From Hygrophila difformis (lineage: Eukaryota; Streptophyta; Magnoliopsida; Lamiales; Acanthaceae), in NCBI GenBank assembly GCA_030278955.1, contig JAOANR010000015.1, forward strand, positions 38,658,487 to 38,722,486: DNA of 64,000 nt. Reading direction: 5' to 3'. The notes under the pieces are model-generated. The model saw only the letters and a list, made by a program, of their open reading frames with translations. It was not told where the DNA came from and did no database searches. Positions 22,132 to 33,251 of this stretch are shown here, piece by piece. Both the position numbers and the translations under genes were made by a program. Within the stretch, counting starts at the first letter, position 1. Every line of letters starts with the position of its first letter.

Positions 22132-22521
22132 ATGGAACAACTAACTCTTTCTCCATGCTCCTCTAAAATCAAGAACATTGAAGAATCTGTGAGTGGTGGT
22201 TTTCTCCAGCAGACTCCGAAGGCTAATGCACAGGTTTCAGAATCAGAATCTAAGAGCAGAGATTGTGCGTACTGCAGACTACCTGGTCACAACGCAGATA
22301 CTTGTTTGAGAATTCTCAGAAACTTAATGCGTGGTAATGCTGTAGTTTGGCCATTGGATGAATTACAGAAGAAAATTCAGTTACAGAAAGTTTGGGTTAG
22401 AAAGCGAATTCAGTCGAAATGTCTTGTGGTTCTTTCACTTCGGAAAGGAATGCATATTGAACAGTGGTACTTTGACTCAGGGTGTTCACGTCACACGACA
22501 GGTCAGAGGGAGCTTTTTTAA
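22132..22521 (+). pseudogene. gag: Copia gag C-terminus and protease start
   Basis: From the ATG at 22132 the frame contains a CCHC zinc knuckle (CAYCRLPGHNADTC) that binds genomic RNA. Further on comes the retropepsin active-site region WYFDSGCSRHTTG, where copia proteases usually have D-S/T-G and here read DSG. The frame ends at TAA 22519-22521. The protease continues in another frame (about 22530-22650, 'GDG...SGFGNV'), so there is a frameshift near 22510. The N-terminal gag domain is absent. Confidence 0.7.
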
Positions 22522-22689
22522 ACAAACTTTGAAGATAGTGATTGTGGAGATGTTGTTTTTGGTGATGGAGTTCGAAGTAGAATTTCAGGCTTTGGCAATG
22601 TTAAAGATGATAGCTTATCTCAGTTATCTTCAGTCTACTTTGTTGAAGGATTGACAACAAATCTCATCTCGATAAGTCAACTTTGATGA

Positions 22690-24016
22690 TGATTATCGTG
22701 TGGAATTTACAAAGAATTTTTGTAGGCTTTTCAATGAAGCAAGTGCATGCGTGATGATTGGAAATAGGTCAAAGAACAACTGCTATGTTCTGAAGAAGGA
22801 AGTTCAACTTGCTCTATTATCAAAGAATGATTTAACAACTCTTTGGCATCAAAGACTTGGACACAAGAATTTTAGAAATTTGCAGAAGACTAGTTGTCCA
22901 GGGGTTGTCAGAGGTATGCCCCGACTACCCAGTAACATGGATATGATCTGTGGTGGTTGTTCGAAGGGAAAACAGACTAAGGCACAACATAAGAGAATTG
23001 ATGAGCTGCTTACTTCATGATGTTTGGAACTTCTTCATATGGATCTAATGGGTCCATCTGAAATTGAGAGCTTAGCGGGAAGGAAGTACATCTTTGTGTG
23101 TGTAGACGATTTCTCACGTTACACTTGGGTAGAGTTCTTGAGATCGAACGATGAAACTTTTGATGTGTTTGAGAAGTTATGTCTGAGACTGATGACAGAG
23201 AAACAACAGAAAATCATCAGAATTAGAACCGATCATGGAAGAGAATTTGAGAATTCGAGGTTTGTAGATTTTTGCAAAATGCATGGAATTGGACATGAGT
23301 TTTCATCTCCCAAAACACCACAACAAAATGGTGTGGCAGAGAGGAAGAATAGAACTTTGCAAGAAATGACTAGGTCGATGCTGCATGCATCTACACTATC
23401 TAAGGGTTTTTGGGCTAAAGCTATGAATACTGGATGTCACATTGTTAACAGGGTGTATCTACGACCACAGACTAACTTCACTTCTTATCAAATTTGGAAT
23501 GGAAGGAGTCCAAGTGTTAAATACTTTCATATCTTTGGATGCAAGTGTCATGTTCTAAAGGATAGAATACCATTGAAGAAATTTGATTCTAAATCCGAAG
23601 AAGGATGGTTCCTTGGATATTCTTCAAACTCTAGAGCTTTTAGAGTATATTTGAAGGATTCAAAGAAGGTTATTGAGTCCATCAATGTTGTCTTTGAGGA
23701 TGTTGGACCACTTGGGAAAGACAAAGATAATGATGATGAATTGATTGTGAGACATCACATTGATCAACAAGAAAGTAATCTTGATGAAGTTGATCAAGAT
23801 ATCAATAATGATAGAGAAGTTGAGGATGGTAATACAGAGGTTGCTGAACCATTGGATCAACAACCATCTCAGGATGAAACAGAAAGAAGACGAGGTCCAA
23901 AGCCTGGACCAAGAACTCTTAATCATCATTCATCACAGGATATTATTGGTGATCCAACACCTCAGAGGCAAACTCGAAATAAGCAAATTGATTTTCAGAG
24001 ATCTTGCTGGATTTAA
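22690..24016 (+). pseudogene. pol: Copia integrase
   Basis: The GAG-pre-integrase HHCC zinc-binding segment (LWHQRLGHKN...CGGCSKGK, 22840-22970) is followed by a TGA at 23018-23020. The catalytic core then runs in the same frame: MDLMGP at 23039 (first Asp), RTDHGREFEN at 23223 (second Asp) and TPQQNGVAERKN at 23308 (Glu). The D,D,E residues are all present. A C-terminal acidic linker follows until a frameshift near 24000. Confidence 0.8.
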
Positions 24017-25504
24017 TTGTTTTATATCAAAGATTGAACCCAAAGATGTAAAGGAGGCTTTACAAGATGAATATTGGGTTGCTGCTATGTAGGATGAACT
24101 ACTACAATTTGAGCGGAACGAAGTTTGGGAGTTAGTGGAACAACCTGCTGACATCAATGTGATTGGCACAAAATGGGTTTATAAGAATAAATCTGATGAG
24201 AAAGGGAACATTGTTCGTAACAAGGCTAGATTGATTGCACAGGGTTTTACTCAAATTGAGGTCTTGCTTATGATGAGACATTTGCACCGGTAGCTAGGAT
24301 GGAGGCTGTACGAATGATGTTGGCCATAGCTTGCTCCATGAATTTCAAGCTGTTCCAAATGGATATTAAAACAACATTCTTGAATGGAAGGATCAAAGAA
24401 GAGATATATGTTGCTCAACCAAAATGATTCGAAGATCCAAAATATCCTCAGTATGTGTATAGAGTTAAAAGGGCTTTATATGGGTTAAAACAGGCACCAC
24501 GTGCGTGGTATGAACGTCTGGCGAACTACCTATTAGAAAATGAGTATATGAGAGGCTCGGTTGACAAAACGTTGTTTGTGAAACACAGGAACGACGATAT
24601 TTTGGTAGCCCAAATCTACGTTGAGAAGCTAAAGACATAATTTGTGGAAGCCATGAACCCTGAGTTTGAGATGAATATGCTCGGTGAGTTACATTACTTC
24701 TTAGGACTTCAAGTTCATCACAAGGAAGATGGAATTTTTCTATGTCAAGAAAAGTATGTTGGGAACATGATAAAGAAGTTTAATATGGAGGATTACAAGG
24801 AGATTCGAACACCTATGGCACAACAGGCCAAACTCTCAAAGGAAGATGTTGGAGCTAATGTCGATCAAAAATTATATCGAAGCATGATTGGAAGTTTGCT
24901 TTACTTGACAGCTTCATGGCCGGATATCTCCTTTAGCATTGGAGTTTGTGCACACTTTCAATGTGATCCTAATGAAACTCATTTAAAGGCAGTTAAAAGG
25001 ATCATGCGGTATGTGAAAGGCACAGTTGGATTAGGTGTTTGGTACTCGAAGAGATCAACATTGGACCTAATTGGTTTCGCTGATTCAGATTGGGCAGGCT
25101 GTTGTGATGACCTCATATCAACACCGGGAGGTTGTTGTTATGTAGGAAATAACTTGGTGAGTTGGTACTCATGCAAACAAAACATTGTTGCTTTGTCCAC
25201 AGCAGAGGCAGAATATGTTGCTGCAACTTCTTGTTTCACGCAATTGTTATGGATGAGACAAATGCTAGAAGACTATGGAATAATCAAGAGGGAATTCAAA
25301 GTTCTTTGTGATAATACAAGTGCTATATGCATTTCAAAGAATCATGTTTACCACAGTCGTAGTAAACACATCGATATTCGATATCACTTCATAAGAGATT
25401 TAGTGGAGGATGAAGTTTGTAACATTGAACATGTTGGGTCATCAGAACAACTGGCTGACATCCTGACTAAATCATTAGATGCGGATAAGTTTGAAGGGCT
25501 CTGA
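24017..25504 (+). pseudogene. pol: Copia reverse transcriptase and RNase H, catalytic motif deleted
   Basis: The RT N-terminal part (DELLQFERNEVWELVE...GTKWVYKNK) lies in another frame up to a frameshift near 24260. DETFAPVARMEAVR and LFQMDIKTTFLNG follow, and then RVKRALYGLKQAPRAWYERL in the original frame. At 24614-24628 the protein reads IYV-EKLK where copia RTs have IYVDD...: the two catalytic aspartates and about ten neighbours are deleted. RNase H follows (GLGVWY, GFADSDWAG, STAEAEYVAA, ADILTKSLD). The enzyme cannot be active. Confidence 0.85.
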
Positions 25505-25822
25505 CGGGATTTGGGCCTTTGCAATCAAAATGAAAGATCAAAAATCACATGGGCCGGTGATTTGAAAGGAATTGGCCCAAAGAGAAGCTGCTACGGATTT
25601 CAAATTGAGATTTGGATAGAATTTTATAACTGATGGGACTGTTATAGCTCTGCACGTCGTCATGATTGCATAGAAACTGCAGAGGCGCTGCAGAACATGT
25701 TGTTTGATTTGATCTCTTTTTAGACGGTTTTCACTATGATAAGAGAGAGTATTCAGAAAGGTTTTTAAACACTTTCTTCTTCCCTATTGAAAGTTCACAT
25801 TTCTGAGAAATTTGAAGGGAAA

Positions 25823-27169
25823 ATGGGCGATCAACATGCTGGTAGAGAAGGAGTTTCAGAGGAAGCCATACCCTTGCAGGCTGTTGAACCTGCGTTGCCA
25901 CTACCCGCACCCACTGGTGTTACTGAAAATGTTGGAGAAAATGTTGAACAAACACTTGATGGTGTTGAGGATCAACAATCTCAGGAAAATGAGACTCAAG
26001 GCGAGGGAGAGTATGAAGGAAATGCTACTGATACTGAAGTAAATCCTAAAGGAGGTAACTCTGAAGCTGCGGTTGGTGAGTCGTCCAAACGACCCAGTAA
26101 GAAGAAGAGGACTAAGAGGAGCTCACACGGTTCTGGTCTCCCTCGTCCTAAGCGATCTAAAACCAAAACTGCTGAGTTGTTGGCTGAGGATGCTTACAGT
26201 CCAACATACTATACCAGGGAGATGAAGCGCTATGGTACTCGTGATCTTAGCCAGAGAAAGATCAAACCCGAGGATGTATTCTTTCACCCTCTTTACAATG
26301 AACTAGGGTTTAAAGAGTATTTGGAATCTAAACATCTGATGCATTGGGCTTCTAAACTGAAAAAGTATTCGCCTAACTTGGTTTATGAGTTTTATGCAAA
26401 TCTTCATGAGGATGTTATGAATCCTACTAGCCAGTGGTATGGAAAGGTGTTCATTCGTGGCAAGTTTATTTAATTAAAACCGACTGTGATCAATGAGGTG
26501 TTAAAGGTTCCTGCCAACGACGATGATACTAATCCTTTCAACTATTTGAATGAGGAAACGATGAAAATTGCTTAGACCATTTCTGGAGAGAAGTGTATTG
26601 CATTTGGGAGAAATCAGCTTAGTCTACATGAGCTCACACTCAAATACACTTGCTTATTCCGTTTCTACTCATCCAATGTGTTTCCAACCAAAAATGCTTC
26701 TCAACTGAGTTCTGCTATGGGTAAACTTTTGTTCTCTATTGATAAATATTTTGAGATTCTTAACTTTGGATGGATTGTGCTTGATAAGATGATAGGTTAC
26801 GCACCGGACAAGATTAAGAAGGGTGTTGTCTTACCTTATCCCGCACTGATCACTGCACTCCTTGAGAAACAAGGTGTTCATTCGAAATAAGGTGAACCAA
26901 TTGAGCTTATTAAGGCTCATGCCTCCGCTGGTAATATTATTGACATGTAAAATGACATTAAGAAAGGACCGCCTATGTCTGGTGAACAATTGGTTGTCCA
27001 TCTGCGCGGTATACTACGTGGCTTAAATGACAAAGTGTCCGTTGTTGTTGACAATGCCATTGCCATTCGTCGTGCTCACACTCAAATCCTTGGTCTTTTG
27101 CCAAGAAATTTTCATCCAGATGCTGCCGTTCCTGATGAACAGGTTGACACTGATGATGGTGATGCTTAG
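25823..27169 (+). pseudogene. Third ORF after copia pol (putative plant transposon protein / Sirevirus env-like position)
   Basis: One frame (ATG 25823 to TAG 27167-27169) is interrupted by four stops, near 26471, 26573, 26888 and 26947. The N-terminal 120 residues are acidic and low complexity, followed by a basic stretch (KKKRTKRSS...PRPKRSKTK) that could be a nuclear localisation signal. The next 250 residues (FHPLYNELGFKEYL, VYEFYANLHEDV, GKVFIRGKFI, LSLHELTLKYTCLFRF, YALITALL-like) resemble the domain that annotators call 'putative plant transposon protein'. It lies in the position of the Sirevirus env-like gene. I see no signal peptide or clear transmembrane segment. Its function is unknown. 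Confidence 0.6.
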
Positions 27170-27439
27170 TTTTTGTGTCGATGCAAACAAACAGGGGGAG
27201 TAAGTTCAGATATTTGATTCAGGGGGAGTCTTGATGTTTTTTATGACTGACTGACTACTATGGTTTTTCTGGTCTGTAAAACTTTAACTGTGATTGGTGT
27301 TTGGTGATGACTGCTGGCCGATGACTGCTTTTGATGGTTTTTAATATTGCTGCTCTCTTTTGATGACTATTATTTACTTGTTGTTTTCTGACCCTCTGAA
27401 CTACAGGTTTGTATGCCCTCTCCACAAAAAGGGGGAGAT

Positions 27440-28169
27440 TGTTAGGGTTATTTTGTGCAGAGTTGTTGTTTGACTGTTGTTCAGACTATTCATCAACTAC
27501 GAAGCTTATCTGAGTAGGTGCCAGCTGGAGTTTGTTACAACTTAGTGGTGAACGGTTATTTGAGAATCTTTCTAGAAGATTCCCGTACCTTCTGAAGATA
27601 TAACCGCCTCACATGCTTTATATTGTTATATATATGTGAGATCATCTATTGTACTTAGTTTTAGAGAGTTCATTCATAGATTTCACATATATCATTCTTC
27701 ATGTGTTGCATAGTGGTTACTTGTTCAGAGTAATTTCTGTGTAATTTTGTATTCGAATTGCTTGTAAATGAAGAGCCATTGAGATGCTCTTCATCTTCAT
27801 TGGATGCATTGCGATGCTCTATACTGGAGAAGGATCGTCGAGATGATCGAAGGAGCTGGAGATTGAATGGAAGCAGATGCAGCAAGTAGAATCATTCTCA
27901 GGTTGAATAAGGTGAAGTCGCAGCGGTTGAAGGGTGGTTGATACACTTGCCGGACTACTGGTCGTGTTCCAGTAACCAAGTTTAACTTGTGTTGAGGTTT
28001 GAATGCTCTTGTGCTTTGGTTGTCCATTGGTTTATTCAGTATTGATGATTAGTGAGATGAACCTGGCTTGGTATGCCCCCAGATGTAGATCTTATGATCG
28101 AACTGGGAAAACAACTTATTGTGTTAATTTGTTTGCTGCTTCAGTTAATTCCGCGTAGTTAATACAACA
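27440..28169 (+). mobile_element. 3' LTR of the Sirevirus-like element (right end uncertain)
   Basis: It starts TGTTAGGGTT directly after the polypurine tract. It contains a TATA-rich promoter segment (about 27626-27650, 'atattgttatatatatg'). A plausible end is AATACAACA at 28161-28169, which complements the TGTT start. No 5' LTR is available for comparison. Confidence 0.5.
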
Positions 28170-29172
28170 CACAAACTACGTTTGCTTATAAGAACAGATT
28201 AGACTGGGACAAACAATGTGGATTTTAGTTGCTACCAAATTGTGTTGTTGATATGGTCTTTTGTTAAATTATCAAAAGCATTACCCGCGCCCTCAAATTC
28301 CGGCTCCATTTCTTTCTTTTGGGTTTTGCAAATCATGCCTTGTAATTGTGGTTTTCATAGTAAGAAATGTTTTATGGAGATTTTAATTTAGGTTTATTAT
28401 TAGCTTGTCTGTTGGTCCGTGCTAGCTATTTTCTTGAAGCCATTCTTCTCTGTGAGCATCAGGATATATTATCCCTCTTCTACTGGTTTGGTTAATACCT
28501 TTTTTTAATACTGTACTTATTATCAAAAAAATGTTCTGTGAAAATTCCATCTCAATCTCGACTAGATTTCTTCCTAGGAAGGCTTATAATTTCGTTGAGC
28601 TGTATGCTACAGACTCACTAAATTGTCTTTGATTCTCTCTTGTGTTACACTCTTGGATCTTGAAATATTATGATTCTATTTCCAAAAAACAGTGTTTTGC
28701 ATTTCAAGCACCAATGCCATTCTTCTCAGTTCTCTATGAGTATTAGATATATTTTTCCTTTTCTGCTGGTTTCATTAATACCTTTTTTTCTACTTAGTAT
28801 CAAACAAAATGTTTTGTGCTCACCCAAAATATATATATATATATATATATATTTTGTGGAAATTCCATCTCAATTTCGGCTAGATTTCTTCCCCGGAAGG
28901 CTTATAATTTTATTGAGTTTTATGCTACATACTCATTAATTTTCCTTTGATTCTCTCTTGTGTTGCATTGTTGGATCTTGAAATATTATGCTTCTAATTC
29001 CAAAAAGTAGTCTCCAGGTTTTGGCTTCCAATTCCAAAAAGTAGTCTCCAGGTTTTGCTAGATTTCTGTACTTCTGTAACTTAGAGTGCATTTTTTAATT
29101 AGTTCAAGAAGTATACTCATTCATGTAGCAAGTTTTTTTATGTCAAACAGTTGATAGTTTTTGCTTATGCAG
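28170..29172. repeat. Internally duplicated intergenic or intron-like sequence with (AT)n
   Basis: Two imperfect copies of about 280 bp are seen (about 28440-28690 and 28715-28985): 'tactggtttggttaatacctttttt', 'ttccatctcaat', 'ggaaggcttataatt', 'ttgattctctcttgtgtt', 'ttggatcttgaaatattatg'. An (AT)12 run is at 28829-28852. A 31-bp direct repeat, 'ccaattccaaaaagtagtct...', is at about 28996-29057. No gene is visible. Confidence 0.65.
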
Positions 29173-29259
29173 GAACTTATTAAATTTGCAATAACTCATG
29201 AAGGAGCAAGCCATTTGAATGTCGATGGCATCATAGCTTGTGTCATTTCACCTTTGGAG
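29173..29259 (+). pseudogene. Isolated exon-like segment, 87 bp, gene unknown
   Basis: The segment is preceded by a pyrimidine-rich tract and TATGCAG and followed by GAG|GTTGG. It is open and exactly 29 codons long in phase 0 (starts ELIKFAITHEGASHLNVDGI). No neighbouring exon was found. It lies about 200 bp inside a Helitron-like 3' terminus, so it may be a captured host exon. I do not recognise the gene. The ORF might be chance, but the splice borders, length and protein-like composition argue against that. Confidence 0.4.
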
Positions 29260-29420
29260 GTTGGAATTTCTCATGTCAATTGTCTTTGGTTGCATTATTA
29301 GTACCATGTTACATTTCGTAATCACCATATCCGATTTCTCATTTTCTTCAGACTCAATTTTCATGCATATTATCATACTTATCAGACCATAACAAACTTC
29401 AACTTATTTTCTTCTCACTG

Positions 29421-29457
29421 TCGCGCGCAGCGTAGCGTGCGATAGGATGAGTTCTAG
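29421..29457 (+). mobile_element. Helitron-like 3' terminus
   Basis: A hairpin, TCGCGCGC-AGCGTA-GCGTGCGA (29421-29442, 8-bp stem with one G-T pair), is followed 11 nt later by CTAG (29454-29457) and then T. Plant Helitrons end in a short GC-rich hairpin about 10-12 nt before CTRR and insert between A and T. The 5' TC end was not found, so the element length is open. Confidence 0.55.
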
Positions 29458-29477
29458 TATATGTATAGATAGATATA

Positions 29478-30035
29478 GTCATCAATTATCCAGCGTAGCC
29501 ATAAGAGCTCAGTAGTGGAGTCAGAGAGGGCACGATATTCAGATTCGACACTGAAACTCACAACCGACGTCTGTTTCTTGCTACGCCAAGAAACAAGATA
29601 ATCACCAAAAAAGAAGTAATACCCGGTGTTAGAGTGACGATCAGTAGGATCACCAGCTCAATCAACATCGGAGTAGCAAGTAAGAATCAAAGAAGACTGA
29701 GCCGAAAAGTGTAAACCATGCAGAAATATACCCTTTTTACATATCGGAGAATATACAGCACAACAGAATAATGAACAGTTCGAGGGGCATCCATGAATTG
29801 ACCGACAATGTGAACAGCATGAGCGATGTCATGCCGAGTAACAGTCAAATAGATGAAACTCCCAACAAGCTGGCGGTCTAATATCGATCCTCAAGTAAAT
29901 TACCATCAAAAGGCGTAAGAAGACAATCATAATCAAGAGGGATGGACGTCGTCTTACAATCAGAGAGACCATCACGAGCTTGAAGATCTGCTACATACTT
30001 AGCCTGAGACATAAAGTATCCATCAGGTGAGTCAA
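29478..30035 (-). pseudogene. pol: Copia RT C-terminus / RNase H fragment
   Basis: In translation on the minus strand, with frame changes, I read QLVGSLIYLTVTRPDIAHAV, QFMDAPRTVHYSVVLYILRY, YSDVDWAGDPTDR, GDYLVSWRSKKQTSV, EYRALSDSTTELLWLRW. These are in the correct order for the copia RT thumb and RNase H. It is short, 5'-truncated and not open over its length. It probably belongs with the gag-protease fragment at 30742-31110. Confidence 0.8.
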
Positions 30036-30386
30036 AAATCAAATCTCAATTCAGAATCAAACACACCTAACCTGGGCACCATACCTCTGATACCATATAG
30101 AAATCCATGGACGGTAGGCTTACACCTAAAACCAATTAGTAATACATGGAGCTGCTCAAACCATATAAGGTAATAAGAGGGCCACATCACACATGATATA
30201 GGATATCAACACCCTCCCTTCAAAATGATATCCATCCCGAAATCAAATCCTAAATTTAGAATCAAACACACCTAACTCGGCCACCATAGCTCTGATACAA
30301 TGTAGAAATCAATGGATGAGAGGCTCACACCTAAAACCAATTGATTTTGGGTTGGAATACCAAGTCCATCTTCTTTCTAACATGAT
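30036..30386 (-). mobile_element. Copia LTR/leader fragments with two primer-binding-site-like motifs
   Basis: The text 'ctctgatacca...agaaatccatgga...ggcttacacctaaaaccaatt' occurs at 30085-30143 and again, slightly changed, at 30290-30345. On the minus strand the first reads TGGTATCAGAG, an initiator-tRNA-Met primer-binding site; the second reads TTGTATCAGAGC. It appears to be a duplicated LTR-leader junction. The boundaries are not defined. Confidence 0.45.
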
Positions 30387-30741
30387 GAGAAAAAACCCAA
30401 AACAATCCCACAACTTTCATGTGTTTCTTAAATGGTCCCATAATTGTGCACTTCACTTAATCCATCCAATATGTTTGCTAATCATCATCCAAATGATCCC
30501 ATCGGAGGTTAATTGCGAGGATTAACGGGTTAAGCATCCCATAACTTTCGTACTTTTTTCAAATGGTCCCATAATTAAGCCCTTAATCCTTGCGACACGT
30601 CAGCCTGTGAGATCATTAACCTCGGATGGGATCATTTGGGCGAGGATTACCAAACATATTGGATGGATTAAGTGAAGTGCACAATTATGGGACCATTTGA
30701 GAAACACACGAAAGCTGTGGGATTGTTTTGGCTTTTCTTCC
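30387..30741. mobile_element. MULE-type MITE, 355 bp, 10-bp target duplication
   Basis: Terminal inverted repeats (left GAGAAAAAACCCAAAACAAT, right in reverse GGAAGAAAAGCCAAAACAAT) extend inward as a near-complete foldback ('tggtcccataattgtgcac' and its complement). It is flanked by CTAACATGAT on both sides (30377-30386 and 30742-30751). A 10-bp duplication is typical of Mutator-like elements. It interrupts a copia gag-protease fragment. It has the same length as the MITE at 43058-43412. Confidence 0.85.
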
Positions 30742-31110
30742 CTAACATGATAACATGTAGGAATCCATGGAGAGTCACCTAAGGTAGCAGATAAGGCTAA
30801 ATTAAAACTAAAAACTAGTTTGATAAGGGCTTCAATATCCTGAATGGGAGGTGAGGGAAGTGACTCAAGGGTGATAGCAGCAGCAATGACAGAGGGAAGT
30901 CCCAGGAGGCCTGACACCTCAAGATCTCTGAGATTTGGAAGGACAATGTGGAACAATGCCAAACGATGACAAATGTGACATTCTATCTTAGGGCATGTGA
31001 CAAACGGCAAAGGACGATGAGAAAATCGCAAAGGACGATGAGAAACTGCTAATGCGATCTTAAGGGCCAATGTTTGACCCAATTTCAGGCGGATCTCCTC
31101 AAATATAATC
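30742..31110 (-). pseudogene. gag: Copia gag-protease fragment interrupted by a MITE
   Basis: The minus-strand frame contains a degenerate zinc-knuckle region (CPKIECHICHRLALFH), a linker and ALSATLGDSPWI, the usual lead-in to the copia protease active site (normally followed by D-S/T-A/G). The frame then runs into the MITE at 30741. Gag N-terminal sequence was not recognised to the right, where the segmental duplication starts (31141). Confidence 0.55.
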
Positions 31111-31870
31111 AACTGTATAGATGCATCAAACTGCTAATGTTGATGGTGATGCAAAAGAGAAAACAATAACACAAAATATGTAACCATATGAGAAACCAAC
31201 ACACAAGCTAATACAGGTTGGATGGAAAATTGGACCACATCATGATGACCGGAACAATGACAGAACTAGGAGGCTGGAAAATTGTGTCGGAATATGACCG
31301 AGCGCGCCACCGGAAAAAACAACCACAAAAATGGTAGCAAAGCATCTATCCGCGCATGTAGGGCCCATGCCCCGCTAATGGGCACCAAATTTGGTGGTCG
31401 AGGTTGCCTTGACACGATGGATCTGATGGTGTTGGCATGGCGGCCGGTGACCACTGGAGAGCGGCAAACAGAGGCAGCAGCGGCGGCTAGGGTTTTAGTT
31501 TTGAAATTTGGAAAAATTTTAGGTTTATGGCTCTGATATTTAATGCATGTATTAATTGAATTATGAAATTGTGACAAGAGTATATATTTAATTACAATAT
31601 ATGGCGGACCACTTGGTGTGGCTGGGAATGCTTTATTATGTTATACTACGACACTAATTAACACTCAAGAGCAAAGATAGATTCATAAAACATTAAAGGG
31701 CGACATACAACATGCATGATGCATCCTCCAAACCAGTTGGATTCATATTTTTCACAACGCCTATATATGAACAAACCCATCAGCAAAAACACACATACAT
31801 AGGTGTATATTGCCTTCAAATAGGTTTGAATCTTAAAATGGCAATTAATTAACACACATACATACATTCA

Positions 31871-32393
31871 TCACAACCCGAGGCGGAGGTTGGAGTTTAA
31901 GCCACTAATACAATAACCTTTATGACCCGGAATGGGGGGAATAACACACACTCCACAACCAGGCTCTGTGCACTCTTCATCTCCCCAGCATAGCTTCAAC
32001 ACACAATTTTTTACGCTTTCGGTTGCCTCAGTTGTCTCCAGCACTGTCACTGTACGAATATAGGATGGATATCATGCATCATCATCATCATATCCTATGC
32101 ATGTTTAATTCAATTACTACTCTTAATTGCAAAAATTAAGAGAGTTGTTCATTGCACTGCAACATTTGTGGGATATTTATGGGATATTTAAATAGTTATG
32201 GGATGGATTTGTATAATTCGATATTTGTGGGATGATTTTAGAAATTGAAAAAACTTATGGGACTAAATAAGTTTTTTTTTTCTTAGGTTTTAAGAAATGA
32301 AATGAAATGGAAAGTAAAATCCAACATTTATGAAACTGACATACCAGAAGCGATGAGCAAAACGAAAGCCAAAATGATGAACTTATTAGCCAT
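31871..32393 (-). CDS. Diverged carboxypeptidase-inhibitor-like cysteine-knot precursor, two exons
   Basis: This is a paralogue of the gene at 4747-5189 and is uninterrupted. Exon 1 (32393-32345) encodes MANKFIILAFVLLIAS, a signal peptide. The intron is 32344-32050 (GTATGTCA...TTCGTACAG). Exon 2 (32049-31871) ends ...NLRLGL-stop, giving 75 aa. Signal peptide, pro-region (VTVLETTEATES) and C-terminus are nearly unchanged, but the mature domain is strongly altered. Six cysteines remain (C-X4-C-X5-C-X4-C-X2-C-X11-C), while CGPY has become CISG. As GPY is the inhibitory tail in the known family, carboxypeptidase inhibition is probably lost or changed. Conservation of the flanks and divergence of the core suggests a secreted peptide with a new target, not simple decay. 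The TATA box is conserved upstream. Confidence 0.75.
32168..32284. mobile_element. MULE-MITE fragment in the intron of the inhibitor paralogue
   Basis: 'gttatgggatggatttg...attcgatatttgtgggatgatttt...aaaaaacttatgggac' matches the right half of the 43058-43412 element. Copy A of the gene lacks it. The intron stays spliceable by eye, with both borders kept. Confidence 0.65.
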
Positions 32394-32469
32394 ATCATTT
32401 CAAGACTTTTATTTTGAAGAGATTGTTTTTCGTTTGTAGTGAGTGAATGATCTCATGCCTAGCATCCGC

Positions 32470-32477
32470 AATTTATA
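32470..32477 (-). promoter_or_regulatory. TATA box of the second inhibitor gene
   Basis: On the minus strand the sequence reads CCTATAAATTG, at the same distance from the ATG as in the first gene. Confidence 0.7.
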
Positions 32478-33062
32478 GGGCTTCAGTTTCGGCTTACTAA
32501 ATTTGGCAAGATGTTTTTATATTTAATCCTCTTATCCATGTTTGTTGTTGAGCAATTAAATATACTAAATTCGGCTTATAAATGTCGTAATATATTTAAT
32601 CCTCTTATCCATGTTTGTTGTTGAGCAATTAAATACAGAATTGAATTACCGGATCTAATTGGCAGTTGGCATGTCATTGTAAGAGGGTGCGGTCCTTATT
32701 GTATGGCAGAAGAACGGCTTAATTATTAAAATAATATAGATAAATTATTCCATTCCCAAAATAATACCAAATCGCCTGTTCAACAGGCGACTAAAAAAAT
32801 TTATTTTTTATTGAGTGATCGCCTGTTGAACAGGGAGTAATAAAAAAAAATTAATAAACAGTACAAATTGCCTGTTCAACTGGCGATTTTGCACTGTTCA
32901 TAGGGAATTCACACAACCCTATTATCCATGTTCAGAGATGTCAGAACATATACAGAACTGCAGCATTTTAAAGAAGATAAAAAGGAAAGGTGATGAAAAA
33001 ACAAGTGGCGTACTGCATGCACTTTTTAATGGATATAAATTAAACCCATCACTTATAAACTA

Positions 33063-33251
33063 CTCCCTCCGTCCCATTTATATTGTCATGTTAATATTGG
33101 GCACGAGAATTAAGGTAAAGCTGCTTTGTAAGTATATGACGGGGTCCATGTAGTTATTAAAGGAGAAAATTATTTCTATTTATGAAAAGAAGACATTTAT
33201 GATGAGACATCCAAAATAAAAATTAAGACATTTGAGGTGAGACGGAGAGAG
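33063..33251. mobile_element. Stowaway MITE, 189 bp
   Basis: The left end CTCCCTCCGTCCC and right end GACGGAGAGAG are inverted, with TA on both sides (33061-33062 and 33252-33253). There is no coding capacity. Confidence 0.85.

Larger units (their letters stand above)
22130..28169 (+). mobile_element. Sirevirus-like Ty1/copia element, 5'-truncated
   Basis: The order is gag zinc knuckle, protease, integrase, reverse transcriptase, RNase H, an extra ORF, polypurine tract (AAAAAGGGGGAGAT, 27425-27438) and 3' LTR (from 27440). The 5' LTR, primer-binding site and most of gag are missing. The RT/RNase H text (GSLLYLTASWPDISFSIGVC, ADSDWAGCCDD, STAEAEYVAA) and the ORF after pol are characteristic of the Sirevirus (SIRE/Maximus) branch. 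Stops and frameshifts occur throughout. Confidence 0.8.

Noticed and set aside
30600..31112. 170-aa minus-strand ORF taken as one protein
   Set aside because: Its second half is MITE sequence; only the part in 30742-31110 is copia gag-protease.
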